NCBI RefSeq assembly: GCF_030504625.1
Contig: NZ_JAUKWH010000008.1
Location: 1 to 64,000 of the forward strand
DNA: 64,000 nucleotides
Direction of reading: 5' to 3'
Source of the DNA: Neisseria sp. MVDL19-042950
Lineage (GTDB): Bacteria > Pseudomonadota > Gammaproteobacteria > Burkholderiales > Neisseriaceae
Shown: positions 48,698-57,775 of the stretch, piece by piece
How the letters are laid out: each line of letters starts with the position of its first letter
Position numbering within the stretch: the first letter of the stretch is position 1
Translations under genes and position numbers: made by a program
The notes under the pieces: model-generated
Seen by the model: only the letters and a program-made list of their open reading frames with translations
The model's database searches: none
What the model was told of the DNA's origin: nothing

Positions 48698-49573
48698 TTA
48701 AACTTTAAGGTGCCGCTTGTGCCGCAACCATTTCGGCACGATGCCGCCTTCCCAGCCGAGCAGTACCGAAAACAGATAAAGCACGCCGCACCACAGAATA
48801 ATCGCGGGGCCGGAAGGGATTTCGATATAGTACGAAAACAACAGCCCGCCGAAGCCGCACAGCAAAGCCGCCGAAACCGACAGCAACAGCAACATGCCCA
48901 TGCTCCGCGCCCACAGCCGTGCGGTAATCGCCGGCAGCATCATCAAACCCACCGACATCAACGTACCCAGTGCCTGAAATCCGGCCACCAGATTCATCAC
49001 CACCAGCACCAAAAACAGCACGTGCCAAAAGCCGCCTTTGCCGTTTACCGCCTTTAAAAACAACGGATCTATGCTTTCCAACACCAGCGGCCGGTAAATC
49101 ACCGCCAGCACCAGAATGGTTGCGCTGGCAACTGCCGCCACCAACTGCAAAGCGGGCAAATCCACCGCCAGCACCGAACCGAACAAGAGATGCAGCAAAT
49201 CGATGCTGCTGCCGTTTTTACTGACCAACACCACGCCGATGGCAAGGCTGCTCAAATAAAACGCCGCAAAGTTCGCATCTTCTTTCAAAGTGGTAAAACG
49301 GCTCACCAATCCGGCCAGCAGCGCCATCAGCATTCCTGCTGCAAACCCGCCCACGCTCATGGCGGGCAGGCTCAATCCGGCAAACATGTAGCCGATGGCG
49401 GCACCGGGCAGCACCGCATGGCTGAGGGCATCGCCTACCAAACTCATGCGGCGCATTACCAGAAATACGCCCACGGGTGCTGCGCTCAGGGCGAGAAATA
49501 CCACCGAGGCCAGCGCATAGCGCATGAAGTCGAATTCCGCAAACGGCCCGACGATTAATTCGTAAGCATTCAT
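48698..49573 (-). CDS. znuB: Zinc ABC transporter permease
   Basis: A 291-residue inner-membrane permease of the ABC-3 family with about eight helices; RRMSLVGDALSHAVLPGAAIGYMF near 47 holds the coupling-helix region. It is placed between znuC (gap of 87 bases with two DUS-like sites) and znuA (gap of 99 bases). Together they import zinc across the inner membrane. Confidence 0.95.
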   Translation of the reverse strand: MNAYELIVGPFAEFDFMRYALASVVFLALSAAPVGVFLVMRRMSLVGDALSHAVLPGAAIGYMFAGLSLPAMSVGGFAAGMLMALLAGLVSRFTTLKEDANFAAFYLSSLAIGVVLVSKNGSSIDLLHLLFGSVLAVDLPALQLVAAVASATILVLAVIYRPLVLESIDPLFLKAVNGKGGFWHVLFLVLVVMNLVAGFQALGTLMSVGLMMLPAITARLWARSMGMLLLLSVSAALLCGFGGLLFSYYIEIPSGPAIILWCGVLYLFSVLLGWEGGIVPKWLRHKRHLKV

Positions 49574-49660
49574 TTCGTTCTGTCTGAGGCCGTCTGAAAA
49601 AGTTCAAGCGGCCTTATTTATCTGTTTGTTTTCAGACGGCCTTTTATAATCCGGCCGCCG

Positions 49661-50386
49661 CTATACCGCACACCATTCGCCGGTTTCATGCCGCTGCACC
49701 GCTGCGTTTGCCTTTTGCAAAAAGCGGTCGGTCAACACCGATTCGGTGGCTCCGGCGGCAATTTTTTCGCGCGCAATCAGCAGGGTATTGGGAAAATACG
49801 CCCGCACCTGCTCGTAATCGTGCAATACGGCTATAACCGCCAGCCCTTCCTGATGGCAACGGCGCAGCACGTCCAAAAGCGCGTAGGTGGTTTTCGCGTC
49901 CACCGCGTTGAACGGTTCGTCCAACAAAAGAAACTTGGCATCCTGCACCAGCATGCGCGCGAACAATACCCGCTGGAACTGACCGTTGGACAAATGCGCA
50001 ATCTGGCGTGAAGCAAAATCCGCCATTTCCACGCGCTGCAAAGCCTCTTGCACCCGTTGCCGCTGGCGGGCATTCACACTCCCGAAAAAGCCGATTTCAT
50101 ACCACAAGCCCATTGCTGCCAGCTCGAACACCGTCATCGGCTGGCTGCGGTCGATATCGGACTGCTGCGGCAGGTAGGCGATGTCTTTCCGCTGCAAACC
50201 CTGAAGGCGCACGCTGCCGGTATCGGCTTTCAGCAAACCGAGCACGGCTTTGAGCAGGGTGGATTTTCCCGCCCCGTTCGGGCCGAACACCGCCCACATG
50301 CTGCCGTCGGCAAATTCCATGTCCAAATGGTGCACGGCGGGAAACCGCTGATAGCTGACGGTAAGGTTTTCAACCACGATGCTCAT
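49661..50386 (-). CDS. znuC: Zinc ABC transporter ATP-binding protein
   Basis: ATPase of the zinc importer, 241 residues. The start at 50386 gives MSIVVENLTVSYQRFPA. Walker A is VFGPNGAGKSTLLKAV (near 32-47), the signature is HLSNGQFQRVLFARML, and Walker B is KFLLLDEPFNAVD. Its ATG overlaps the stop of a 32-residue upstream frame (ATGA), implying coupled translation. First conventional gene of the znuCBA operon, with a Zur-like box further upstream. Confidence 0.95.
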   Translation of the reverse strand: MSIVVENLTVSYQRFPAVHHLDMEFADGSMWAVFGPNGAGKSTLLKAVLGLLKADTGSVRLQGLQRKDIAYLPQQSDIDRSQPMTVFELAAMGLWYEIGFFGSVNARQRQRVQEALQRVEMADFASRQIAHLSNGQFQRVLFARMLVQDAKFLLLDEPFNAVDAKTTYALLDVLRRCHQEGLAVIAVLHDYEQVRAYFPNTLLIAREKIAAGATESVLTDRFLQKANAAVQRHETGEWCAV

Positions 50387-50481
50387 GCTACGGCCCAAAA
50401 ATAAACGCTCCACAGTAAGGCCAGCGCACATAGCGCCAGCAGCAAACGTTGGAGCAAACCGGTTAATAAAATCGAATTCAT
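50383..50481 (-). CDS. 32-residue membrane microprotein overlapping znuC
   Basis: Frame with ATG at 50481 and TGA overlapping the znuC ATG by four bases. The product (MNSILLTGLLQRLLLALCAL, then a second hydrophobic stretch to WAVA) is one hydrophobic helix with a single Arg. The ribosome-binding site is weak (AAGAAG). The overlap and hydrophobic character suggest a real small protein or a leader peptide coupled to znuC. I know of no named homologue. Confidence 0.5.
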   Translation of the reverse strand: MNSILLTGLLQRLLLALCALALLWSVYFWAVA

Positions 50482-50559
50482 GGACACTTCTTAAAAGGTT
50501 TCAGACGGCCTGCGGATACATTGCTCTGGGCCGTCTGAAATCATCGCCAAATGAACGGA

Positions 50560-50574
50560 TGATACTTTATAACA
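50560..50574. promoter_or_regulatory. Zur-like operator upstream of the znu operon
   Basis: TGATACTTTATAACA matches the meningococcal Zur motif TGTTATDNHATAACA with two mismatches, both in the left half. It lies about 80 bases upstream of the microprotein start and also upstream of the divergent DUF2288 gene. Confidence 0.5.
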
Positions 50575-50803
50575 GTATGGTTGTAAAACAAAAAATTGAC
50601 GAAAGCGTATTCTACACAATTTTCTGCCGCCCGTCTTCATGCCGTACAAATATAATTTCAGCCGGTCCGACGCCGATGCTTTCGTAAAACGAAACCGAGC
50701 GACATCCGGCCATTTTTCCAATCTGTGCCGAAATACCACCCACAACCGAAACCGCCGCCAAAAAATCGGTACAATACGTTTTTTCTTTTCACGGAAGCCC
50801 GTC

Positions 50804-51100
50804 ATGTCCGAACCGCTATTGAACGACAAGCTCAACCTTGAAACCGCCCGCATCAACTGGCAGGAACTGCAACCCCACTTCGCCCGCGGAGCGGCAGTTT
50901 ACGTCAGCCCCGATTTGGATTTGATCGACATCGCCCGCCGCATGGCCGACGACGACAGCACAACTTTGAGCGCACTGATGCGGCAAGGCAAATTCGGCTT
51001 AGTTAGCGAGGCACAGGCACGGCAGTTTCTGGCCGACAACCAAGACATGTGGGCGGTGGTGGTCGCACCGTGGGTATTGGTGCAGCCTTGCGCCGGCTGA
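50804..51100 (+). CDS. DUF2288 family protein
   Basis: A 98-residue small cytosolic protein. LDKL-type start (LLNDKLNLETARINWQELQP), HFARGAAVYVSPDLDLIDIA and MWAVVVAPWVLVQ mark the DUF2288 family, of unknown function. The start at 50804 is the Met after ACGGAAGCCCGTC; a longer frame upstream is ignored. It is divergent from the znu operon and followed by a degenerate DUS pair (51118-51150). Confidence 0.85.
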   Translation: MSEPLLNDKLNLETARINWQELQPHFARGAAVYVSPDLDLIDIARRMADDDSTTLSALMRQGKFGLVSEAQARQFLADNQDMWAVVVAPWVLVQPCAG

Positions 51101-51210
51101 CCTTCCCCGATTGGCGGGAGGCCGTCTGAAAACCGGTTCCGACGGCCTCCGCACAATCACCGCCCCATTAACGATAAAATACGCTTTTTCAATTCAGACG
51201 GCCTCTTAAC

Positions 51211-52275
51211 ATGCCCTCCCTCCCCTCTTTCGCCGAACGCCTGATAAGCTGGCAGAAACGGCACGGCCGCCACCATCTGCCGTGGCAGGTGCGCGAAGCC
51301 TACAACGTATGGCTTTCCGAAATCATGTTGCAGCAAACCCAAGTGGCTACCGTGCTCGACTACTATCCCCGCTTCGTCGCCCGCTTTCCCACCGTGGAAC
51401 AGCTTGCCGCCGCCCCGCAAGACGACGTATTGAGCCTGTGGGCCGGCTTGGGCTATTACAGCCGCGCCCGCAACCTGCACAAAGCCGCGCAGCAGGTGGT
51501 AAACGATTTCGGCGGCATCTTCCCGCAACAGCGCGGCGAATTGGAAAAACTCTGCGGCGTGGGTAGAAGCACGGCGGCGGCCATCGCCGCGTTTGCCTTC
51601 CACCGGCGCGAAACCATACTCGACGGCAACGTAAAACGCGTGCTCTGCCGCGTGTTTGCCCGCGACGGCAATCCGGCCGACAAAAAATTTGAAAACGAAC
51701 TCTGGACGCTGGCCGAAAGCCTACTGCCCGAAAAAAACAGCGACATGCCCGCCTATACGCAAGGCTTGATGGACTTAGGCGCAACCGTATGCAAACGCAC
51801 CAAACCGCTGTGCGGACAGTGCCCGATGGCGGACATCTGTGCGGCCAAAGCGCAAAACCGCATTGCCGAACTGCCGCGCAAAAAAACCGCCGCCGAAGTG
51901 CAAACCTTGCCGCTCTACTGGCTGGTGCTGCGCGATAAAAACGGCGCGTTATGGCTGGAAAAACGTCCGCAAAAAGGCATCTGGGGCGGCCTGTATTGCG
52001 TGCCGTGTTTTGAAACCCTCGACGCACTGCACAACTATGCCGCCCGCTTTAGCGATGTTTCAGACGGCCTCGAAGAACAAGCCCCGCTTACCCACCGCCT
52101 CACCCACCGCCTGCTACTGATTACGCCTTTTTGCGCCGCGATTCCGCAAGTCAGGCCGTCTGAAAACCTTTCGGACGGCCTGTGGGTGGCCAAACAGGAT
52201 TTAGCCGCCTACGGCCTGCCCAAACCTTTGCACGGCTGGCTGAATAAAACGCAAAAGGATTTGTTCGGCGGTTGA
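51211..52275 (+). CDS. mutY: Adenine DNA glycosylase
   Basis: Removes adenine mispaired with 8-oxoguanine. The 354 residues have EIMLQQTQVATVLDYY (catalytic Glu region), the helix-hairpin-helix CGVGRSTAAAIAAFAF with the catalytic Asp in ILDGNVKRVL, and a 4Fe-4S loop CKRTKPLCGQCPMADIC of the form C-x6-C-x2-C-x5-C. A NUDIX-like C-terminal domain (WLEKRPQKGIWGGLYC) reads 8-oxoG. Three DUS or near-DUS occur in the C-terminal domain. Its ATG comes just after a DUS. Confidence 0.97.
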   Translation: MPSLPSFAERLISWQKRHGRHHLPWQVREAYNVWLSEIMLQQTQVATVLDYYPRFVARFPTVEQLAAAPQDDVLSLWAGLGYYSRARNLHKAAQQVVNDFGGIFPQQRGELEKLCGVGRSTAAAIAAFAFHRRETILDGNVKRVLCRVFARDGNPADKKFENELWTLAESLLPEKNSDMPAYTQGLMDLGATVCKRTKPLCGQCPMADICAAKAQNRIAELPRKKTAAEVQTLPLYWLVLRDKNGALWLEKRPQKGIWGGLYCVPCFETLDALHNYAARFSDVSDGLEEQAPLTHRLTHRLLLITPFCAAIPQVRPSENLSDGLWVAKQDLAAYGLPKPLHGWLNKTQKDLFGG

Positions 52276-52303
52276 ACATATCGGATGAAAATACGGCCGG
52301 TAC

Positions 52304-52431
52304 GTTTATTCTTGATACAAAGCGGCAAAGCGATGTGAAACCGATTCCGTCGCCGCATCGGCGCTTTACAAAAGCGTTCTCTTTCAACCAAACCACGGTA
52401 GGTCGTCGTAAAAATTAAGTTTGCCCGCCGT
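52304..52431. mobile_element. Decayed Correia-like element
   Basis: Shares TACAAAGCGGCAA, ACCGATTCCGTCGCCGC and GTAAAAATTAAGTT with the complete element at 37474-37579 and the remnant at 57776-57911, but lacks intact terminal TATAGTC repeats. Confidence 0.5.
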
Positions 52432-52469
52432 AACCCGTTCCGCTTCCATGCCGCCTTAGAAAACAACCG

Positions 52470-52499
52470 AGGCCGTCTGAAAACTTTTTCAGACGGCCT
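52470..52499. terminator. Inverted DUS pair between mutY and putA
   Basis: AGGCCGTCTGAAAACTTTTTCAGACGGCCT between convergent genes, abutting a MITE. Confidence 0.75.
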
Positions 52500-52642
52500 G
52501 AGACCTTATGCAAAACCCTCAGATGTGGATGCAGTTCAAGGCGTAGCAGCGCAGCGAGTGCAGACATATCACACGATAGGCAAACGAGCGAGCAGCGCAC
52601 AACGCAGAAATGCGCCGCAAATGGGGGTTTTGCAAAGGTCTC
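52500..52642. mobile_element. MITE with IS1106-like terminal repeats
   Basis: GAGACCTTATGCAAAACCC at the left and GAGACCTTTGCAAAACCCC (reverse strand) at the right form imperfect terminal repeats bounding 143 bp with no coding capacity. GAGACCTTTGCAAAA is the end of IS1106, an IS5-family element of Neisseria, as I remember it. No clear target duplication. Confidence 0.65.
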
Positions 52643-52677
52643 GGCCTCGTTATGATTTAAGACGGCATCAAACCCGA

Positions 52678-55600
52678 TCAGCTTTCTGCCATCGCCATCA
52701 AGCTTGCGTTTCCGCCCGCCGCAGTGGTGTTCACGCTGCGGCTGATTTCTTCGAACACCTGCAAAATGTCCAAGCCGTCGGCGGCATCGAGTATTTTGAT
52801 GATTGCGCCGTCTTGCAGGGCGGTTTGCTGTTTGAGTTCGGCGGGAAGCGGCTCCAGCGAGGCCAGATGGCTGATGCCTTCGGGCACGTTGCGGCTGCTC
52901 ACTTCAATCAGGCCGTCTGAATGTTCGCGCCAGATGGCCAGCGGGTGTTCTCGGGTAACGACTGCCGCCGAACCTGCCGCCGCCAGTTGAATCAGCGCGG
53001 CGAAGGCGTTTTCCAAGCTGCCGCCGTAAAGCCATACTTTTTCGGGTGCGCGCCACATGGCGGTGTTGCGCTCGCCCGTCGGCCCCGGCAGCTGGGTTTC
53101 GGCTTGGCGCAGGGTGTGTACGCGCGTTTCGCCCATCACTCTGCCCAAGCGCACTTTTTGTTCGTGGTCGAAGCCCATTTGCTGCATCAGTTTTTCCAAT
53201 GCCGCCAACGCGGTTTCGTCGGCTTTGCCGTTGCGGGTGAGCGCGGGTATCTGCCATTTGCCGCGGCTGAGTTTTTGCAGGTAAAACGCGCCGCCTGCTT
53301 TGGGGCCGGTGCCCGACAAGCCGTGTCCGCCGAAAGGCTGTACGCCGACGACGGCACCGACGATATTGCGGTTCACATACACGTTACCCGCTTCGATGCG
53401 GCTGCAAATGTGCTCGATGGTGCCGTCGATGCGGCTGTGGATGCCGTGGGTGAGCGCGTAGCCTTTGCCGTTGATTTGCCGAATCAAACCGTCGAGTTCG
53501 TGCACGCGGTAACGCACCACATGCAGCACGGGGCCGAACACTTCGCGCTGCAAGTCGTTCAAATCGTTCAGTTCGAACAATATCGGCGCAACGAATGTGG
53601 CGTTGCCGCCGTTTTGGCGAAACTCGCTCAGCTCGTTTTCAGACGGCCTGATTTCGTGATACGACTTCGCTACGCCTTTCATTTTGTTGATGTGTGCCAG
53701 TAGGTTTTGCTGCGCTTCGGCATCAATCACGGGGCCGATGTCGGTGGCAAGGCGTATCGGATTGCCGACGTTCAGCTCACTCATCGCGCCTTTAATCATC
53801 CGAATCATGTGGTCGGCCACTTCTTCCTGCACGCACAAAATACGCAGGGCGGAACAACGCTGGCCGGCGCTGTCGAACGCGGAAGCCAGCACGTCCGTGC
53901 ACACCTGCTCGGCCAGCGCGGTGCTGTCGACAATCATCGCGTTCATGCCACCGGTTTCGGCAATCAGCACGGGGTTGTCGGCACGGCGGCTCAGGGCTTG
54001 GTTAATCAGTTTGGCCACTTCGGTAGAGCCGGTGAAAATCACGCCGTTGATACGTTCGTCTTGCGTCAACGCCGCGCCCGCTTCGCCCGCCCCCAACACC
54101 AATTGCAGCGCATCTTTCGGCACGCCCGCTTCATGCAGCAGGCGCACGGCGTAATGGGCAATCAGGCAGGTTTGCTCGGCGGGCTTGGCAATCACGGCAT
54201 TGCCGACGGCCAGCGCGGCCACGACTTCACCGACAAAAATCGCCAGCGGGAAATTCCACGGGCTGATAGCGACAATGGTGCCGACCGGTGCGCGTTCGGC
54301 GCAGGTGGTTTCGGCTTCGTCGGCATAATAGCGGCAGAAATCGACCGCTTCGCGCACTTCGGCAATGGCGTTGTTCAGCGTTTTACCCGCCTCGCGCACA
54401 GCCAGCATCATCAGCACTGGCATGTGCGCTTCGAGCAGGTCGGCAAAACGGCGCAGGCATTCTGCCCTTTCAGACGGCCTTTTGCCCGCCCATGCCCCTT
54501 CCGCAGCTTTGGCGGCGGCCACCACATCGCTGACGGAGGCCGTCTGAATAAAGGCGGCGGTGCCGACAATATCGCTGTGGTCGGCGGGATTGCGCACGGG
54601 CTGCGGTTCGCCGCTTGGTACGGCCACGGCGGTGATGGAGGCCGTCTGAAAATCTTGCTCTGCGGCGGTGTTCATCTCGTTTTGCAGTTGTTGCAGCACA
54701 AATTCATTGCTCAAATCCACGCCTTGCGAATTCAGACGGCCTGCCCCGTAAAGGTGGCGCGGCAACGGCAGCGCGGCGTGCATTTTGCCTTGTGTTTGTG
54801 CGGCGGCATCGAGCGGGCATTTGACTAAATCGTCAATGCTCACTTTTTCATCAACGATTTGGTTCACAAACGACGAATTGGCACCATTTTCCAGCAGGCG
54901 GCGCACCAGATAAGCCAGCAGCGTTTCATGCGTGCCCACCGGCGCGTAAATGCGGCAGCGGCGGCCCAAGTTGTTGGCGCCGACCACTTGGTCGTACAGC
55001 GTTTCGCCCATACCGTGCAGGCATTGGAATTCAAAATCTTTGCCCTGCCCCATTTGGTAAACCGCCGACAAGGTGTAAGCGTTGTGGGTGGCAAACTGCG
55101 GGAACACGGCATCTTGTGCGGCCAGCAGTTTGCGGGCGCAGGCGAGGTAAGATACGTCGGTGTGGACTTTGCGGGTGTAAACGGGATAGCCGTCCAAGCC
55201 GTCCACCTGCGCCCATTTGATTTCGCTGTCCCAATATGCGCCTTTCACCAAACGGATCATCAGTTTTTGCTTGTGGCGGCGGGCGAGGTCGATTAAATAA
55301 TCAATCACAAACGGGCAGCGTTTCTGATAGGCCTGCACCACAAAACCGATGCCGTTGAAGCCGGCCAAATCGGCATCGCCGACCAATGCTTCCATCAGGT
55401 CGAGCGACAGTTCCAAACGGTTGGCTTCTTCGGCATCGATGTTCAGGCCGATATTGTATTGTTTCGCCAGCACAAACAGCTCTTTCAAACGCGGCAGCAG
55501 TTCGCTCATCACGCGTTCGTGCTGCGCGCGCGCATAACGCGGGTGGATGGCGGAAAGTTTCACCGAAATGCCGTTGCCTTCATACACGCCCGCACCCGAC

Positions 55601-56295
55601 GCATCTTTGCCGATGGCGTGGATGGCGTTTACATAATCCTGATAATAGCGGTCGGCATCGGCCTGCGTCATCGCCGCTTCGCCGAGCATGTCGAACGAAA
55701 AACGGTAGCCCGATTTTTCGCGCTCTTTGCCGTTTTTCAATGCCTCTTCAATGGTTTGGCCGGTAACAAACTGCTTGCCCAACAAACGCATGGCGTAATC
55801 CACGCCCTTGCGTATCATCGGTTCGCCGCCTTTGCCGATGATGCGGGTTAAGGCCATGCCCAAAGTTTTATCGTCGTTGGCCGCGGTGAGCTTGCCGGTA
55901 ATCAGCAGCCCCCATGCGGCGGCGTTCACAAACAGCGACGGGCTGTTGTTCAGATGGCTTTTCCAATTGCCGCCCGAAAGTTTGTCTTGAATCAGCTTGT
56001 TGCGGGTGGCATTGTCGGGAATCCTCAGCAGGGCTTCGGCCAAACACATCAGCGCCACACCTTCTTCGCTCGACAGTGAAAACTCGTGCATCAACGCATC
56101 CACGCCGCTGGCTTTGGTGCGGTCGGCCCGCACTTGCGCCACCAAACGGCGCGCCAGTTTCGCCGCTTCTTCTTTTTCCTCTGCACTCATTTCGGCGCGT
56201 TGCAGCATATCGGCCACCGCTTCGGCCTCGTCGCGGCGGTAGGCGGCGGTAACGGCATCACGCAAAGCGGATTGGGGTTGGGCAAAGTCAAACAT
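52678..56295 (-). CDS. putA: Bifunctional proline dehydrogenase / P5C dehydrogenase
   Basis: A 1205-residue enzyme converting proline to glutamate. It begins MFDFAQPQSALRDAVTAA without the ribbon-helix-helix repressor domain of E. coli PutA, so it should not autoregulate. The FAD proline dehydrogenase domain spans about 220-500 (NGISVKLSAIHPRYARAQHE; MIRLVKGAYWDSEIK), the aldehyde dehydrogenase about 570-1020 (ISPWNFPLAIFVGEVVAAL; AETGGMNAMIVDST; DSAGQRCSAL), and a C-terminal tail follows as in PutA with a C-terminal domain. Six DUS lie inside. It is transcribed alone. Confidence 0.96.
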   Translation of the reverse strand: MFDFAQPQSALRDAVTAAYRRDEAEAVADMLQRAEMSAEEKEEAAKLARRLVAQVRADRTKASGVDALMHEFSLSSEEGVALMCLAEALLRIPDNATRNKLIQDKLSGGNWKSHLNNSPSLFVNAAAWGLLITGKLTAANDDKTLGMALTRIIGKGGEPMIRKGVDYAMRLLGKQFVTGQTIEEALKNGKEREKSGYRFSFDMLGEAAMTQADADRYYQDYVNAIHAIGKDASGAGVYEGNGISVKLSAIHPRYARAQHERVMSELLPRLKELFVLAKQYNIGLNIDAEEANRLELSLDLMEALVGDADLAGFNGIGFVVQAYQKRCPFVIDYLIDLARRHKQKLMIRLVKGAYWDSEIKWAQVDGLDGYPVYTRKVHTDVSYLACARKLLAAQDAVFPQFATHNAYTLSAVYQMGQGKDFEFQCLHGMGETLYDQVVGANNLGRRCRIYAPVGTHETLLAYLVRRLLENGANSSFVNQIVDEKVSIDDLVKCPLDAAAQTQGKMHAALPLPRHLYGAGRLNSQGVDLSNEFVLQQLQNEMNTAAEQDFQTASITAVAVPSGEPQPVRNPADHSDIVGTAAFIQTASVSDVVAAAKAAEGAWAGKRPSERAECLRRFADLLEAHMPVLMMLAVREAGKTLNNAIAEVREAVDFCRYYADEAETTCAERAPVGTIVAISPWNFPLAIFVGEVVAALAVGNAVIAKPAEQTCLIAHYAVRLLHEAGVPKDALQLVLGAGEAGAALTQDERINGVIFTGSTEVAKLINQALSRRADNPVLIAETGGMNAMIVDSTALAEQVCTDVLASAFDSAGQRCSALRILCVQEEVADHMIRMIKGAMSELNVGNPIRLATDIGPVIDAEAQQNLLAHINKMKGVAKSYHEIRPSENELSEFRQNGGNATFVAPILFELNDLNDLQREVFGPVLHVVRYRVHELDGLIRQINGKGYALTHGIHSRIDGTIEHICSRIEAGNVYVNRNIVGAVVGVQPFGGHGLSGTGPKAGGAFYLQKLSRGKWQIPALTRNGKADETALAALEKLMQQMGFDHEQKVRLGRVMGETRVHTLRQAETQLPGPTGERNTAMWRAPEKVWLYGGSLENAFAALIQLAAAGSAAVVTREHPLAIWREHSDGLIEVSSRNVPEGISHLASLEPLPAELKQQTALQDGAIIKILDAADGLDILQVFEEISRSVNTTAAGGNASLMAMAES

Positions 56296-56976
56296 GATAT
56301 TTCTCCGAAACAGAATTATTTTGATAGCACAGCGGATTGTAGCGCAGGCCGTCTGAAAACTTCATCAAAATATCAAGGCGGGCAACAAAACCGCACTGAT
56401 GCCGCAAGATAGGCATTTATATAGATAAGCAGACAGGCAGCCGGCAAACCACTTCTATTTCCAGATTACAGACATCGCAACCTTTGCAGCCGCCGGCCAT
56501 GAGCGGCTTCACAGCATATGCAAATGCGCGGCCGACGGTGTTTTTGGGCAAGCCTTATACTGTTTATTCTGAAAGTACCGTTTATCCATACCCTCCCGTC
56601 GCCATGTAGCGTTACTTTTTTTTACAAAAACGGTGCACCACTTTATAAAAATATCTGCTCCACATCTGACTTTTTCGTATAAAAACAACACATCGAAACC
56701 GGAACACCGTCTTGCAATACCATATGAATATTTATATTTATTTATTAAAAATCAAATGATTAAATATATAAATAGAATAATTGGAAATATTTAATAAGAT
56801 ATATTTATCGCTAAATAGACATTAACAAAGATAATTGTTTACACGTTTTAAAATAATTATTGGAACAACACCATTTATCTTGATAATATGCCGCTCATCA
56901 AAAGAAAAAACGTTTGTCCGGCTTTCACGCCGCCCAGCAAACGGAAAGCAAGTTTAACCACGCAGGGGCAGACATC
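56296..56976. other. Long AT-rich region between putA and the nicotinamidase-like gene
   Basis: About 680 bases. One DUS near 56346, then increasingly AT-rich sequence (56700-56880 nearly all A/T). A short minus-strand frame at 56509-56691 has no family and no ribosome-binding site. It probably holds both promoters; the AT block could bind nucleoid proteins. Confidence 0.5.
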
Positions 56977-57663
56977 ATGACTATTATCGCCATCGACCTT
57001 CAGCCGCAATGCAGATTTTCCTGCTTTGCCGCCAATGATCAGCAGTGTGTCCACCAACCGGAGCAAATTGTGCCCGAGCTGAATAATCAGGCGAGATTGG
57101 CGCACAAACGTGTTCTGATCGAAAACGTCTCCGCCCCCAAAGAAACCTTGTGTGCCAGCCATTGCACCAACGAATACGGCATCACCATTCCACAAAACCA
57201 TTTTGTGTTTGTGCGCGAAAACTATTTGTCTATTCAGACATCGCAAAATGAAAACTGCCACGGTGCGCATTTATTGCGCGGCCTGCCGTGCCCTGCCGAT
57301 TACGACCATGCCATCGAGGTGGAAGGCGAAGTAACCGACAGCGCATGTTTTCACGATAAAAAAGAATATTGCAGCACCGGCTTGGTTGAATGGCTGCATG
57401 CCCAAGAAGCCGAAACCATCATCATCGGCGGCTTGGCAACCGAACATTCTGTTCTGCAAACCGCCGCACACCTCAGTTGGTACAATGATAACTGGCACGT
57501 TATCGTTAACCTTTCCGCCTGCCGCGGCTACACCCCCGAGAGTGCGATTAAAGCCGTTTACACCATGCGCCAAGCCGGTGTAACCGTTGTAAGCAGTACC
57601 GAAGAGTTGCAGGCAGCCATCGAAAACGGCCCTGCCACCCGCGTAATGCGCAAAGTTTCATGA
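56977..57663 (+). CDS. Nicotinamidase-like (isochorismatase fold) probable pseudoenzyme
   Basis: A 228-residue isochorismatase-fold protein aligning with PncA over its length: IAIDLQ at the N-terminus (catalytic Asp 7 kept), GGLATEHSVLQTAAHL, then ACRGYTPESAIKAVYTMRQA. But the catalytic Lys (VxKG) reads VEGE (Glu 116) and the nucleophile Cys of ATDYCV reads ATEHSV (Ser 158); the DxH metal motif is also missing, and a Cys-rich CASHCTNE occurs instead. Nicotinamide hydrolysis by the normal mechanism is unlikely. It could be a binding or regulatory protein. AGGGG precedes the start. Confidence 0.8.
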   Translation: MTIIAIDLQPQCRFSCFAANDQQCVHQPEQIVPELNNQARLAHKRVLIENVSAPKETLCASHCTNEYGITIPQNHFVFVRENYLSIQTSQNENCHGAHLLRGLPCPADYDHAIEVEGEVTDSACFHDKKEYCSTGLVEWLHAQEAETIIIGGLATEHSVLQTAAHLSWYNDNWHVIVNLSACRGYTPESAIKAVYTMRQAGVTVVSSTEELQAAIENGPATRVMRKVS

Positions 57664-57719
57664 TTGTTTTAAACTTCAGAATCTCTTAGCAGACACTCCC
57701 ATCTGTAAGAGCACTTTTC

Positions 57720-57748
57720 AGGCCGTCTTTTCAGACGGCCTTTTTTTA
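57720..57748 (+). terminator. DUS hairpin terminator after the nicotinamidase-like gene
   Basis: AGGCCGTCT and AGACGGCCT with a tight loop and seven Ts, about 60 bases past the stop. The left arm is a truncated DUS. Confidence 0.8.
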
Positions 57749-57775
57749 TCCGCACCGCAAATACGGCAAATACCC

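Larger units (their letters stand above)
52276..52677. other. Intergenic region mutY-putA with two mobile remnants
   Basis: No gene. It holds a decayed Correia-like element (52304-52431), a DUS-pair terminator (52470-52499) and a second MITE with IS1106-like ends (52500-52642). Confidence 0.7.

Noticed and set aside
56509-56691. 60-residue minus-strand frame upstream of the nicotinamidase-like gene
   Set aside because: No ribosome-binding site, no recognisable domain, and lies in a decaying AT-rich spacer.
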